In this document: piece after piece, positions 23,652 through 23,711 of the stretch | Position numbering within the stretch: position 1 is the stretch's first letter | Layout of the letters: the number at the start of each line of letters is the position of its first letter | IMG/VR virus record: IMGVR_UViG_3300009159_000325 | Location: 1-23,711 of that record | DNA length: 23,711 nucleotides | Source: a virus | Reading direction: 5' to 3' (one strand) | Position numbers and translations under genes: made by a program | Notes under the pieces: generated by a model | What the model saw: only the letters and a program-made list of their open reading frames with translations | Told to the model about the DNA's origin: nothing | The model's database searches: none

Positions 23652-23711
23652 ATGGCATTAGTTCAAGTTAAAGGTACAACTTTCTACCGTGATACAGAAT
23701 CCATGGGTCTC
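23652..23711 (+). CDS. Start of next plus-strand gene (partial, 20 codons)
   Basis: An ATG 7 bases after the DUF4815 stop opens a frame that runs off the right edge: MALVQVKGTTFYRDTESMGL. Spacing and direction fit continuation of the same late operon. The visible residues are too few for a family call. A virion structural protein is likely from context. Confidence 0.55.
   Translation, partial: MALVQVKGTTFYRDTESMGL

Noticed and set aside
1-23711. tRNA genes, CRISPR arrays, insertion sequences, integrase or attachment sites
   Set aside because: No cloverleaf, direct-repeat array, transposase or integrase motif was found by reading. The window is continuous structural coding sequence.

Overview
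The window is part of the genome of a T4-like contractile-tailed phage (myovirus, Caudoviricetes). It carries almost the whole baseplate and tail-tip assembly module. The DNA is AT-rich (roughly one third G+C by eye) and very densely packed. Genes overlap or are separated by a few bases, and no stretch over 300 bases lacks a gene. There are no bacterial housekeeping genes, tRNAs, insertion sequences or CRISPR arrays. Asn/Thr/Ala-rich fibre proteins, the DUF4815-type giant protein, the lysozyme-less gp5 and the Gly-Gly-x-Gly-Tyr modules resemble aquatic T4-like phages such as cyanophages and pelagiphages. The host cannot be fixed from this window.

Layout. The left 2.76 kb is read on the minus strand. 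From the divergent promoter leftwards it holds gp4 (head-completion nuclease fold), a 198-aa conserved protein (possibly gp2-like), a gp19/gp54-family tube protein, gp26, a small gp51-like reading frame, and the start of a probable tape-measure gene that runs off the left edge. From 2804 to the right edge everything is on the plus strand: gp48 (tail-tube cap), gp53 (wedge), gp27-like hub, gp5 OB domain, a hydrophobic 286-aa protein, a beta-helical spike, a 287-aa unknown, gp25, gp6, a gp7-like wedge protein, a fibre-like protein, gp8, a 2134-aa DUF4815-type protein, and the first 20 codons of another gene. A 40-bp divergent intergenic region carries a perfect T4 late promoter octamer (TATAAATA) facing right and a near match facing left.

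How it works together. gp27, gp5 and the spike form the central hub and puncturing tip. gp48 and the gp19/gp54-like protein start the tail tube on that hub. gp53, gp25, gp6, gp7-like and gp8 form the wedges. The 541-aa and 2134-aa proteins are peripheral fibre or connector parts. gp26 and the gp51-like extension look like a tail-assembly chaperone pair upstream of the tape measure.

Main points for a second look: (1) a canonical T-TTT-TTC slippery heptamer with a GGAGG Shine-Dalgarno-like element 10 nt upstream at the very end of gp26, with the -1 frame open into the gp51-like ORF, which looks like an unannotated programmed frameshift analogous to lambda G/GT; (2) a gp5 split into separate OB and spike genes, with no lysozyme and a membrane-active-looking protein between them; (3) one Gly-Gly-x-Gly-Tyr beta module spread through four baseplate genes; (4) a second module duplicated inside the giant protein.
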